A stretch of 12,915 nt of DNA from an uncultured Clostridia bacterium (lineage in GTDB: Bacteria; Bacillota; Clostridia; UBA1381), in contig CAJTPP010000014.1 of NCBI GenBank assembly GCA_910578235.1, positions 38,514 to 51,428 on the forward strand. Direction: 5' to 3'. Positions 1 to 6,126 of this stretch are shown piece after piece. The notes under the pieces are model-generated. The model had not been told where the DNA came from, made no database searches, and saw nothing but the letters and a program-made list of their open reading frames with translations. The translations under genes were made by a program, and so were the position numbers. Each line of letters starts with the position of its first letter. Position 1 is the first letter of the stretch.

Positions 1-310
1 ATTTGCCGAGCGCGAGAGACGGGGAGGTGTTTTTCTCAAAGTATTGTCTGTCTGCGAGTGATTTTTTAATGTCCCCGTAAAGACAGTGTCCGTTGCTGCC
101 TTTTATACAATGGGGGACAGGTAATTTTCTTCCCTCCTGTGTTTTTGAATAATTCTCGTAATGTGTATCAAGAGTATATACAATATCATCATTGCTGTAT
201 TCGTTTATTTTGGCGCGGATACCTTCAGCGATTTGGGCAGCTTCGGGAAAACCGAGAGAACCGCATACAAAATCATTTTGGAAGTCTACTATAATAAGCA
301 GTTTTTTCAT
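1..310 (-). CDS. Cysteine hydrolase (nicotinamidase/isochorismatase family), 3' part missing
   Basis: The first 103 residues are present; the gene runs off the left edge. It starts at the ATG at 310, behind an AGGAGG site. The N-terminus reads KKLLIIVDFQNDFV, with the conserved catalytic Asp at residue 9 of the family. Residues 48-50 (D-T-H), followed by TQEGRKLPVPHCIKG, match the metal-site/substrate region typical of clostridial PncA-like hydrolases. Lys93, in EKNTS, fits the catalytic lysine. The catalytic Cys lies outside the window. Family members hydrolyse amides such as nicotinamide, or isochorismate; the substrate cannot be told here. The gene starts 17 bases after the stop of the XRE-superoxide reductase gene and is probably cotranscribed with it. 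This is host chromosome, not element. Confidence 0.85.
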   Translation of the reverse strand, partial: MKKLLIIVDFQNDFVCGSLGFPEAAQIAEGIRAKINEYSNDDIVYTLDTHYENYSKTQEGRKLPVPHCIKGSNGHCLYGDIKKSLADRQYFEKNTSPSLALGK

Positions 311-327
311 ATTAAGAGCCTCCTTTA

Positions 328-912
328 TTATAAGTGCTGGTAAAATAGTCCGTGCTTAGTACAATACCAGACTAAAAGACCATGCTTCATGTGTGGTATT
401 CTTACCTGCAAACTCCATTCTGGATATTGTTTTATAAGCTGTAGCTGTGATCCTGTAGAAAAAGCGACAAATGAAATATAGTGATCTTTTTCCATTGGAT
501 GATTGCTTGTAATATACAGTTCATTATCAATTGTTTCAATATCAAGGTGTTCATGCTCTTCGGCTTTCTGCGGCGACTGCGCGGTTAGTTTTTTATCACA
601 GCAGGAGACAGCCGCGTCGCCTGTGCTTGTTATAATATTTCCGCATGTTTTACATATATAATATTTAATCTTTTTCATATTTCCTCCTATAATATTGTTG
701 TTTATAATTTCTCCGTTCAGCAGAGTTTCAATGTTGATATTAAATATATCGGCAATATCTGTAAGCAGGGATACATCCGGTGTTCCCATCCCGCGTTCCC
801 ATTTGGAAATGGTTCTGTCGGATATATGCATCATATCTGCAAGTTGTTTTTGAGTTATATTTTTATCCTTGCGAAGCTGTGCAATCAGCAGACCTGTTTT
901 AGTGCAGTTCAT
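328..912 (-). CDS. XRE regulator fused to desulfoferrodoxin/superoxide reductase domain
   Basis: The protein has 194 residues. The start is set at 912, where an AGGAG site precedes ATG and the HTH begins; the reading frame is open further upstream but has no such site there. Residues 5-65 form a Cro/C1-type helix-turn-helix (QKQLADMMHISDRTISKWERG). Residues 87-105 carry the CxxC...CC rubredoxin-like iron site of desulforedoxin (Cys87, 90, 104, 105). Residues 120-190 match the neelaredoxin catalytic domain: a His in EHEHLDIE, HPMEKDHY (His138, His144) and CTKHGL (Cys184, His187). The full 4-His/1-Cys iron centre therefore appears intact. Family knowledge gives reduction of superoxide to peroxide in anaerobes. 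The fusion suggests a redox-responsive regulator, or a detoxifying enzyme that controls its own gene. It sits divergent to the cotJ operon. Confidence 0.85.
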   Translation of the reverse strand: MNCTKTGLLIAQLRKDKNITQKQLADMMHISDRTISKWERGMGTPDVSLLTDIADIFNINIETLLNGEIINNNIIGGNMKKIKYYICKTCGNIITSTGDAAVSCCDKKLTAQSPQKAEEHEHLDIETIDNELYITSNHPMEKDHYISFVAFSTGSQLQLIKQYPEWSLQVRIPHMKHGLLVWYCTKHGLFYQHL

Positions 913-937
913 TATTATATCATCTCCTTTGTTTAGT

Positions 938-966
938 ATTGTAACATAGTTAAAATAAATAATCAA
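938..966 (-). promoter_or_regulatory. Promoter of the XRE-superoxide reductase gene
   Basis: Read on the minus strand, TTGATT (961-966) and TACAAT (938-943) are separated by exactly 17 bases. This is a good sigma-A-type promoter, ending about 25 bases before the start codon at 912. Confidence 0.6.
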
Positions 967-1019
967 CAAACGCTCCGTAGAGTATAGGTTTTCCGCAGTC
1001 ACTTATTTGGGTATAAAAT

Positions 1020-1049
1020 CATATTATAAATTACAGACAGATATGTCTG
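1020..1049 (+). promoter_or_regulatory. Possible sporulation-type promoter and inverted repeat before cotJA
   Basis: CATATTATA at 1020-1028 fits the -10 pattern of sigma-K (CATAnnnTA) and partly that of sigma-E, but no convincing -35 is visible. CAGACA-GATA-TGTCTG at 1034-1049 is a perfect 6-bp inverted repeat with a 4-base loop, just before the cotJA ribosome site AAGGAG (1061-1066). The cotJ operon of Bacillus is sigma-E dependent, so a mother-cell promoter is expected here. The exact assignment is weak. Confidence 0.3.
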
Positions 1050-1077
1050 AAGAAAGAAAAAAGGAGTTGTTAAAGAG

Positions 1078-1275
1078 ATGGAAGATACTAATAAACCATG
1101 CTGCCCTTATCCGAGATGCGGATGTGTAGCATATGCTTACGTGCCTGTGCAGGAGATGGAAGAGACATATGACGCCTGCAAGGGACTTTGTCAAGGGACG
1201 ATTTTTCCGGAATTGGATTTAAATATGTGTGAATATGGCAAGGTTTGTAAACAATGGGGAGGTGGTATGGAATGA
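1078..1275 (+). CDS. cotJA: Spore coat-associated protein CotJA
   Basis: The 65-residue protein matches the CotJA family. AYVPVQEMEETYDACKGLCQ followed by GTIFPELDL is the family signature (…YVPxQ…ETY…GTIFPELD). Its N-terminus (CCPYPRCGC) and the C-terminal Cys are richer in cysteine than usual. A GGAG site lies 11 bases before the start. The stop codon overlaps the cotJB start as ATGA, so translation is coupled. CotJA is a small inner-coat protein made in the mother cell and needed to load CotJC onto the forespore. It is the first gene of a cotJA-B-C operon whose third gene is interrupted. Confidence 0.85.
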   Translation: MEDTNKPCCPYPRCGCVAYAYVPVQEMEETYDACKGLCQGTIFPELDLNMCEYGKVCKQWGGGME

Positions 1276-1538
1276 GCTGCTCAGTTTCGAGAACGGAAAT
1301 GCTAAAACAGATACAATGCTATAATTTTGCGGCTTATGACATGCTGCTTTATCTTGATACGCATCCTGAGGATAAGAAAGCGTTTAAAATGTTTCAGGAG
1401 CTTGTAAAAAAGACAAATGATTTAAAATGCGAATTTGAGAAAGAATTTGGCCCGCTTAGTCAGTTCAGAGCAGCGGCTCAGAATTGCTTTAATTGGCTGG
1501 ATAATCCGTGGCCGTGGGAAAAGGAGGCAAATAAATAA
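1272..1538 (+). CDS. cotJB: Spore coat protein CotJB
   Basis: The protein has 88 residues. The start at 1272 is chosen because GGAGGTGG ends six bases before it and it gives an ATGA overlap with cotJA; an earlier in-frame start at 1254 would overlap cotJA further and has no comparable site. Conserved CotJB features are IQCYNFAAYDMLLYLDTHPE near residues 14-33, a GPLSQF segment, and the C-terminal WLDNPWPWE. Its stop TAA shares one base with the cotJC start (TAATG). Family knowledge places it in the inner spore coat with CotJA and CotJC. Confidence 0.88.
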   Translation: MSCSVSRTEMLKQIQCYNFAAYDMLLYLDTHPEDKKAFKMFQELVKKTNDLKCEFEKEFGPLSQFRAAAQNCFNWLDNPWPWEKEANK

Positions 1539-1645
1539 TGTTTAGTTATAATAAATTTCTTGAATATCCTGTAAAAATCAGTAAGCCTAATCCTCGTCTG
1601 GCAAATGTGGTAATAACCCAATACGGCGGACCAAATGGCAAGTGA
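1538..1645 (+). pseudogene. cotJC: 5' fragment of cotJC (Mn-catalase-like coat protein), cut by element insertion
   Basis: Thirty-five codons run MFSYNKFLEYPVKI…NPRLANVVITQYGGPNGK and then stop with TGA at 1643-1645. The first 34 residues match the CotJC N-terminus (YPVKI..PNP.LA..IITQYGGP.GE). Identity ends at the Gly after GGPN, where family members continue with Glu-Leu and the catalase four-helix domain of about 190 residues. AAGGAGG (1521-1527) is a good ribosome site. The loss coincides with a serine recombinase gene ending 22 bases further on. I therefore read this as an interrupted gene at an attachment site rather than random decay. The 3' part should lie beyond the other end of the element. 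Confidence 0.85.
1622..1645. other. Attachment-site junction (attL/attR-type) inside cotJC
   Basis: The left half (about 1622-1639, coding YGGPNG) is host cotJC; the sequence to the right is foreign. The crossover lies around TACGGCGGACCAAATGG, since CotJC conservation breaks directly after it. Large serine recombinases use short, imperfectly symmetrical sites with a 2-bp core. The exact core cannot be fixed without the other end of the element. Confidence 0.7.
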
Positions 1646-1667
1646 TAAAATGGCTTAAAATCTACGT

Positions 1668-3101
1668 TTACAGCCTATACATGATATTAAATTCTCGTCC
1701 GTCCTCGCCTGTTTTGATAATATCGGCAATAAATTCACGCGCAAGCGTATTTTTTTCTTTTGCAGAAACAGTATCGTCCTTAAGAGCAGATATAGATTTG
1801 CGTATTTTGTCTTTTAATTTTTGAATAGCTGTTTCGGGATTAAATTCCTTATGTTGTTCTTTTTGCATTTCGGCTACTATATTATTAATTTCACGCTGAA
1901 TCTTCTGTTTATTTTCTCGATATTCTTCCAATGTGTCAACACCATTCTCATATGCTTCTTTAATACGCTTCATGCGGTTTTCTGCGCGCTTTAGTTGAGT
2001 ATCATATATACTTGTATTAATGCTTTGTTTTTTCTGCTCAGGCGCGTTTATGCTTATACGTCCATCAAGAAAACCTTCAAGCTGACTGATTATGTGTTCT
2101 TCTACAGTAGTTGCTTTTATTCCGCCGTTGCCTATACAAGTACCTTTTGAGCGGTTATTACAATACAAATATCCGTTACAGTTTACAAGTGGGCCGCCGC
2201 ATTTGCCGCAGTGCAAAAGACCAACAAGCCAATGGCTAATTGTTTCTGTCGGTTTATACCATTTTCTATATTTTTCTTTCTGTTCTTTCATACGTTTTTG
2301 TACTCTTTCCCAAGTCTCAATATCTATTAATGGCTCATGGCTGCCGTCCGCGATCATGCTATTGTCATTATGATAATTGCGGCTTGTTGCGCCTGTAGGT
2401 GTCCAGCGGATTTTACCTATGTATGCAGGATTATTGAGCCAGTATTCGACTGTCCTGTTTTCAATCAAACTTCCGCGGTGTGTGCGTACTCCGGCAGCAT
2501 TCAGATTCTTTGCAATTCTGAGCATACCTACGCCGTTATCGTACCATTCAAATACTTGTTTTATAATGTCGCTTTCCTCTTTGACAGGAATAAGCTGTTT
2601 ATTCTCCATTTTATAGCCGAACGGAGGAATTGAAAGCGGCTCGCCGCGTTTTGCTTTTTCGGTCATACCGCGCTTTACTTCTTCGGCAAGGTTTATACTG
2701 TAATACTCGTCCATAGCCTCAATCATGGCTTCTATAAGAACGGACATTTTATCATCGCCCAAACTTTCGCTGATGGAAATAACCTCAATTCCAAGCTGTT
2801 TACGAAGCATTGATTTGTATACAATACTGTCCTCACGGTTACGCGCGAAACGGCTGAATTTCCATAAAAGGATAGCGTCAAAGGGTTTCGGTTTAGTTTT
2901 TGCCGTTCCTATCATTTTCATAAAAGCAGGACGCTTTCCGGCGGTTTTACCGCTTATACCTTCGTCCATAAAGATATATTCGTCAGGCAGAATATAATCG
3001 TTGCGTTTTGCATAGTCTCGGATTGCTTTAATTTGCGATTCGGGGCTGTATTCAATTTGGTCGTCGGTTGATACGCGTATGTATGCTGCTGCTATTTTCA
3101 T
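1668..3101 (-). CDS. Large serine recombinase (integrase of the element)
   Basis: The protein has 477 residues. The start at 3101 follows AGAAGG and gives the standard N-terminus MKIAAAYIRVSTDDQ with nucleophile Ser11. A resolvase domain covers about residues 2-150 (including GISGKTAGKRPAF and LLWKFSRFARNRED). The recombinase domain spans about 155-275. A zinc ribbon has Cys298, Cys301, Cys314 and Cys322. A coiled coil lies near 366-416, followed by a C-terminal tail, which is the layout of phage integrases of the phiC31/TP901-1 type. It integrates and, with a directionality factor, excises the element. Its 3' end lies 22 bases from the cotJC junction, as expected for an integrase beside its att site. 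It starts 17 bases after the metallopeptidase gene ends. No catalytic residue seems lost, so it looks functional. Confidence 0.95.
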   Translation of the reverse strand: MKIAAAYIRVSTDDQIEYSPESQIKAIRDYAKRNDYILPDEYIFMDEGISGKTAGKRPAFMKMIGTAKTKPKPFDAILLWKFSRFARNREDSIVYKSMLRKQLGIEVISISESLGDDKMSVLIEAMIEAMDEYYSINLAEEVKRGMTEKAKRGEPLSIPPFGYKMENKQLIPVKEESDIIKQVFEWYDNGVGMLRIAKNLNAAGVRTHRGSLIENRTVEYWLNNPAYIGKIRWTPTGATSRNYHNDNSMIADGSHEPLIDIETWERVQKRMKEQKEKYRKWYKPTETISHWLVGLLHCGKCGGPLVNCNGYLYCNNRSKGTCIGNGGIKATTVEEHIISQLEGFLDGRISINAPEQKKQSINTSIYDTQLKRAENRMKRIKEAYENGVDTLEEYRENKQKIQREINNIVAEMQKEQHKEFNPETAIQKLKDKIRKSISALKDDTVSAKEKNTLAREFIADIIKTGEDGREFNIMYRL

Positions 3102-3118
3102 AAAATTACCTTCTTTAA

Positions 3119-4024
3119 TTAATTTAGTTCTGAAAAACAGTCTTTGCAAGGTTCATAGCCTGAATCTATGGCATTATTGATGGATATATCTGAGATAGTG
3201 CTTGAATTTTTAATATGTCTGCAATTACGTTTATGAAATTTTTTCCCTGTTTTTGTTATATAAACGCTGTCCGAAGTTACGTTGGTTTCCGAATGAAAAG
3301 GTGTTACCGTGAATGGCGTTTTAGTTGATATCGGTGTTGGTTCAGGCAAAGCTTTTTCAGCGGAAAAGTTTATAAACATTAACAACATAGCTATAAACAT
3401 AAACAGAATTATTATTCTGTATGCTATCGTTTTATGAGAATATGATTTATTTAGTTTATTTTGGAGTTCAAACTGATTGAAAAGCACAGCTTCGACATTA
3501 GTTAATTTTTTGTGATTATGTACTTCGTCTGCGATGAGTCTGCTGCGTTTTTCGTCAAGTAGTGTTAAACTGGATATTCTTTGGGATGTATTTATATGTT
3601 TTTGACTCAAAACACACACTAGGGCAAGAAATTCCAGAGCAAAAGCATTAGCTTCATCTTCTTGAGCTTCGTCAATTAAACCGCCGGGCTGATAGCCTAT
3701 AACGCCATTATCCGATATATGCCCCATTGCTATATGACCGAGTTCGTGAGCCAGTAAAAGCCGTTTTTCATTGGCTGACACACCGATTTTAATAAATACT
3801 ATTTTTTCTTGCTTGCTGATATATGTAAACGCTTTTGTTCTGTCTGCAAGCTGTAATACTCCAAGGCTGTCTAAAATATCAGAGTGTTCCTTGCAGGAAA
3901 CATCATAACAGATTATTTTGAAGCCTTTAGATGTTATTATATCCTCAAGCTGTTCCGTGGTTACCGGAAGTGAGTTTACTCCGTTTTCCAATAATTCTTT
4001 TACCGCATAATATCTTGATACCAT
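3119..4024 (-). CDS. ImmA/IrrE-type metallopeptidase with membrane helix and Ada-like C-terminal domain
   Basis: The protein has 301 residues. HELGH at 93-97 with downstream EDEANAFALEF (third ligand Glu124) is the zinc site of ImmA/IrrE peptidases, which cleave XRE repressors of mobile elements in the cytoplasm. Residues 202-220 form one strongly hydrophobic helix (IIILFMFIAMLLMFINF). After a Pro/Thr-rich linker (226-245), residues 255-296 read VYITKTGKKFHKRNCRHI…GYEPCKDC, the pattern of Ada-like metal-binding domains. These domains often sit at the C-terminus of exported or membrane proteins. The start follows AGGAGG. The likely substrate is the element's XRE repressor (5762-6091). Most ImmA proteins are soluble and end soon after the peptidase domain, so this membrane-anchored form is unusual. 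Confidence 0.88.
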   Translation of the reverse strand: MVSRYYAVKELLENGVNSLPVTTEQLEDIITSKGFKIICYDVSCKEHSDILDSLGVLQLADRTKAFTYISKQEKIVFIKIGVSANEKRLLLAHELGHIAMGHISDNGVIGYQPGGLIDEAQEDEANAFALEFLALVCVLSQKHINTSQRISSLTLLDEKRSRLIADEVHNHKKLTNVEAVLFNQFELQNKLNKSYSHKTIAYRIIILFMFIAMLLMFINFSAEKALPEPTPISTKTPFTVTPFHSETNVTSDSVYITKTGKKFHKRNCRHIKNSSTISDISINNAIDSGYEPCKDCFSELN

Positions 4025-4035
4025 TGTGATATCCT

Positions 4036-4055
4036 CCTATAAAATATTTTATAGG
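4036..4055 (-). promoter_or_regulatory. Perfect 20-bp palindrome overlapping the metallopeptidase ribosome site
   Basis: CCTATAAAATATTTTATAGG is fully self-complementary. Its minus-strand 3' arm runs into the AGGAGG (4033-4038) of the metallopeptidase gene, and the predicted transcription start falls at its upstream edge. It could be an operator, or an mRNA hairpin that hides the ribosome site. Confidence 0.5.
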
Positions 4056-4058
4056 ATA

Positions 4059-4087
4059 ATCATAATGTCATATATTGTCGAAATCAA
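4059..4087 (-). promoter_or_regulatory. Promoter for the metallopeptidase-integrase pair
   Basis: On the minus strand, TTGATT (4082-4087) and TATGAT (4059-4064) are 17 bases apart. The predicted start is near 4052, inside the palindrome at 4036-4055. This would let the peptidase and integrase be expressed separately from the repressor and cargo genes upstream. Confidence 0.5.
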
Positions 4088-4155
4088 GAGGTAATGTTTT
4101 CCGGTATATCAAATTAACATTTTATCTTCAATTCCACAAAGCGGAAAAGTAGGCG

Positions 4156-4965
4156 TTATTTTTGTGAGTTTTCATCTGTTATAGTATGCGTACCCTCGAC
4201 ATAAGCCGCCACCTGTGCGCTATCGACATTTGTGAATTGTTTTGTAACCGATACTTTATTTTTATATACTTTTTTTATATCCGCACCAACATCAGCTATA
4301 GTTACGTCTTTAATGATTAAAAGTTCAATTAATGTTAAATATTTTTTCAAATCTTCTATATCGCGGTTTTCCCATTTTCTAATATAATGGGTAAAATCAT
4401 TGCCAATCCAAACTGCTCCCATAGCAAGAGTTTTTAATTGTTCATCATTTATATAATTTTTAATGCAATCTGACAAATTCATTTTTCCAATACTATCAGC
4501 ATCTGAATCTTTAAATTTGATTATGTAATCCTTTATTAAAATTTCCAGAGCTTTTCGATATCCCATACCGCATATTTCTTTCAAATTATAAGATTCAGAT
4601 TCAGTGGCTTGATTATATATTTCACAATAACGCGGAGATAGTTCTGATATTTTTTTATCGAAAATACGTTTCCGATATTGGCAAGGCTCTGTTTTTATGT
4701 ACTCTAGTTTGTTTATATATCCTTCTTTTACATTATAAGCACGATAAGATGAGAAGAAAAAGTTATTACAACCAGGACATGCATAGGTAATAATAACATA
4801 GTCGGTGTATGTTTCAGAATTTCCAAAGTAGTCGTGATTTTTGATTCCTCCGTATATTCCATAAGAAACAATATAGGGACTACAATTTTCACCACAACGT
4901 GGACATTTGGTAATTGAATCGTATGTATACTCTATATTATTTATTGTAATTGAATTTCTTTTCAT
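4156..4965 (-). CDS. Zinc-ribbon/DUF4145 protein with a repressor-like C-terminal tail
   Basis: The protein has 269 residues. Residues 21-66 hold two CxxC pairs (CPRC 21-24, CPGC 63-66), likely one zinc ribbon. Residues 107-195 match DUF4145 (ISELSPRYCEIYNQATESES…GMGYRKALEILIKD…AVWIGNDFTH). This domain is common in mobile elements and near restriction or defence genes; its biochemical role is unknown. Residues 237-269 are not part of that domain. They match the last 33-34 residues of the element's XRE repressor (QFTNVDSAQVAAY.EGT.TITDE), and the homology continues about 45 bases past the stop. The start overlaps the orphan tail fragment as ATGA, and AAGGAG lies 11 bases upstream. The gene is probable cargo in the lysogeny module, expressed in the prophage state. 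Confidence 0.75.
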   Translation of the reverse strand: MKRNSITINNIEYTYDSITKCPRCGENCSPYIVSYGIYGGIKNHDYFGNSETYTDYVIITYACPGCNNFFFSSYRAYNVKEGYINKLEYIKTEPCQYRKRIFDKKISELSPRYCEIYNQATESESYNLKEICGMGYRKALEILIKDYIIKFKDSDADSIGKMNLSDCIKNYINDEQLKTLAMGAVWIGNDFTHYIRKWENRDIEDLKKYLTLIELLIIKDVTIADVGADIKKVYKNKVSVTKQFTNVDSAQVAAYVEGTHTITDENSQK

Positions 4966-5069
4966 TTATTTTTTTGCTCCTTATTTTTTATAGTATTTAC
5001 GCTTTCGCCGTATGCGGCAATTCGTGCATTATCAGCTTTTTCAAATTGTTTAGACATATTGATTACTTT
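4962..5069 (-). pseudogene. Orphan copy of the XRE repressor tail
   Basis: On the minus strand this stretch reads KVINMSKQFEKADNARIAAYGE followed by a diverged end and TGA. It matches the repressor's C-terminal segment (KVISIAEQFEKADNAKVAAYGK) at the protein and DNA level. Homology begins at the stop codon of the lipoprotein gene. A 31-codon reading frame could start at the ATG at 5057 and ends ATGA-overlapped with the DUF4145 gene, but there is no ribosome site before it. I read it as a recombination scar rather than a gene. Confidence 0.65.
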
Positions 5070-5697
5070 AACTTTCTATTTTCTTAAAATTGTCCCAATT
5101 CTCAAAGCTTGGGTACTCTATTTTTTCAATGTCAAAAGAAGATAGGTTGTCATATGCAACATAATCGATACTTATTACATATATATCATCATTATTTTGT
5201 TCATTTTGAAATGTTGTTATATTCTGCGAATTTTTCTTAATATCGTCCAAATCGGGTAGAATAAGTTTACCATTTTTATTTTGCAGAATAACAGAAACGG
5301 CAGAATCTGGCAAAATAAAAGCACCTTCATATACATGTTTATATTTACTTATAAATTCTGTTATAGTAGTATTGTAATCTGTGCCATCTGCAAGTGCATA
5401 TCGTTCGTTTTCACCTTCATCCGGGAACCAATCGAAATAGATATGAATAGATTCCACGTTATCATTATCATCAAAACGCATAGATAAAATATCATCATAA
5501 TCATAATAACTATTTCCGTCTTTAGTGCCAGGGCCAAGTATCTTATCTACTTTGTCCTTGCTGTCACCGATATCTATATATTGCTTTGTTTTTGTGTCAT
5601 ATATGCCCACGTGTTCATAGGGATATTTTTCAGATGTTGAGCACGCTGTGATAAAAAGAATGCTAAAAATAAAAACGACTAAAATAGATCTTTTCAT
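5068..5697 (-). CDS. Predicted lipoprotein, prophage cargo
   Basis: The protein has 209 residues. MKRS, a hydrophobic stretch (5-17) and a lipobox ITAC with Cys19 mark a type II signal peptide, so the mature protein should be lipid-anchored on the outer face of the membrane. Residues 40-85 (IDIGDSKDKVDKILGPGT, then YYDYDDILSMRF and NVESIHIY) resemble the small SmpA/BamE-like repeat fold often found in Gram-positive lipoproteins; this is a weak match. The strong AAGGAGG site confirms the start. The gene lies between repressor and integrase, where temperate phages of Gram-positives often carry superinfection-exclusion or conversion genes; a lipoprotein in that position (Ltp of phage TP-J34) blocks DNA injection. 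Sequence similarity to Ltp is not evident, so that role is only a positional guess. Confidence 0.8.
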   Translation of the reverse strand: MKRSILVVFIFSILFITACSTSEKYPYEHVGIYDTKTKQYIDIGDSKDKVDKILGPGTKDGNSYYDYDDILSMRFDDNDNVESIHIYFDWFPDEGENERYALADGTDYNTTITEFISKYKHVYEGAFILPDSAVSVILQNKNGKLILPDLDDIKKNSQNITTFQNEQNNDDIYVISIDYVAYDNLSSFDIEKIEYPSFENWDNFKKIES

Positions 5698-5761
5698 GGG
5701 TATTCCTCCTTAAAGTAAATTAAATTTTTATCTACAATCCATAGTGACGGAATGGTATACG

Positions 5762-6091
5762 TTATTTATTAAATTTTTCATCTGTTATAGTTTGTGTACC
5801 TTTGCCATAAGCTGCAACCTTCGCATTATCAGCTTTTTCAAATTGCTCTGCTATGCTTATGACTTTACGATTTATCTCTGGTACATCAGTGCGCCCGAGA
5901 AGATAATCGACAGAGCAGTAAAAGTAGTCAGCTATTTTTTCTAAAATTTCAGCAGAAGGTGTGTAATTGCGTTTTTCCATATCATACATTAAACTTTTTC
6001 TAATATTACAGTCAAGCAAAAGTTTAGATATAGGAATTTCCTTATTTTTGCATAGGGATTTAATCATTGTCGCAGTTTGTGCATTATTCAT
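5762..6091 (-). CDS. XRE-family repressor of the element (ImmR/CI-like)
   Basis: The protein has 109 residues. Residues 5-68 are a helix-turn-helix domain (ISKLLLDCNIRKSLMYDMEKR with YTPSAEILEKIADYFYCSVDYLLGRTD), the usual N-terminus of short phage/ICE repressors. Residues 76-109 form a charged tail that recurs twice downstream. The ATG follows AGGTGA. It is divergent from the early operon and faces a promoter with a perfect palindrome in its spacer, so it probably represses that operon and its own gene. In ICEBs1-type systems ImmA cleaves such a repressor to induce the element; the metallopeptidase at 3119-4024 would be the partner here. Confidence 0.88.
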   Translation of the reverse strand: MNNAQTATMIKSLCKNKEIPISKLLLDCNIRKSLMYDMEKRNYTPSAEILEKIADYFYCSVDYLLGRTDVPEINRKVISIAEQFEKADNAKVAAYGKGTQTITDEKFNK

Positions 6092-6126
6092 AATACAATC
6101 ACCTCACTTTTGTATACATTCACTAT

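Larger units (their letters stand above)
4108..5866 (-). repeat. Three dispersed copies of the repressor-tail segment
   Basis: The copies are at 5714-5866 (repressor tail plus about 47 bp of 3' flank), 4962-5069 (orphan, no flank) and 4108-4257 (DUF4145 tail plus flank). Shared protein core: QF..(A/V)D(N/S)A.(V/I)AAY followed by (G/V)(K/E)GT.TITDE in two copies. The flanks after the stops in the first and third copies also align (CG..TAC…TTCCG, then GATAAAA.. TTAATTT), so these are DNA duplications and not just similar peptides. The copies bracket the lipoprotein gene and the DUF4145 gene. Confidence 0.75.

Noticed and set aside
161..343. 60-codon plus-strand frame
   Set aside because: It lies antisense to the cysteine hydrolase gene, which has clear family motifs and a ribosome site.
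913..1002. Longer N-terminus for the XRE-superoxide reductase protein
   Set aside because: The extra 30 residues overlap the predicted promoter and have no ribosome site; the HTH fold starts at the later ATG.
1900..2640. Plus-strand frames of 79-98 codons inside the recombinase region
   Set aside because: Shadows of the recombinase coding strand; no ribosome sites or domain signals.
3102..3149. Longer N-terminus for the serine recombinase
   Set aside because: It would overlap the metallopeptidase end; AGAAGG and the standard MKIAAAYIRVS start support 3101.
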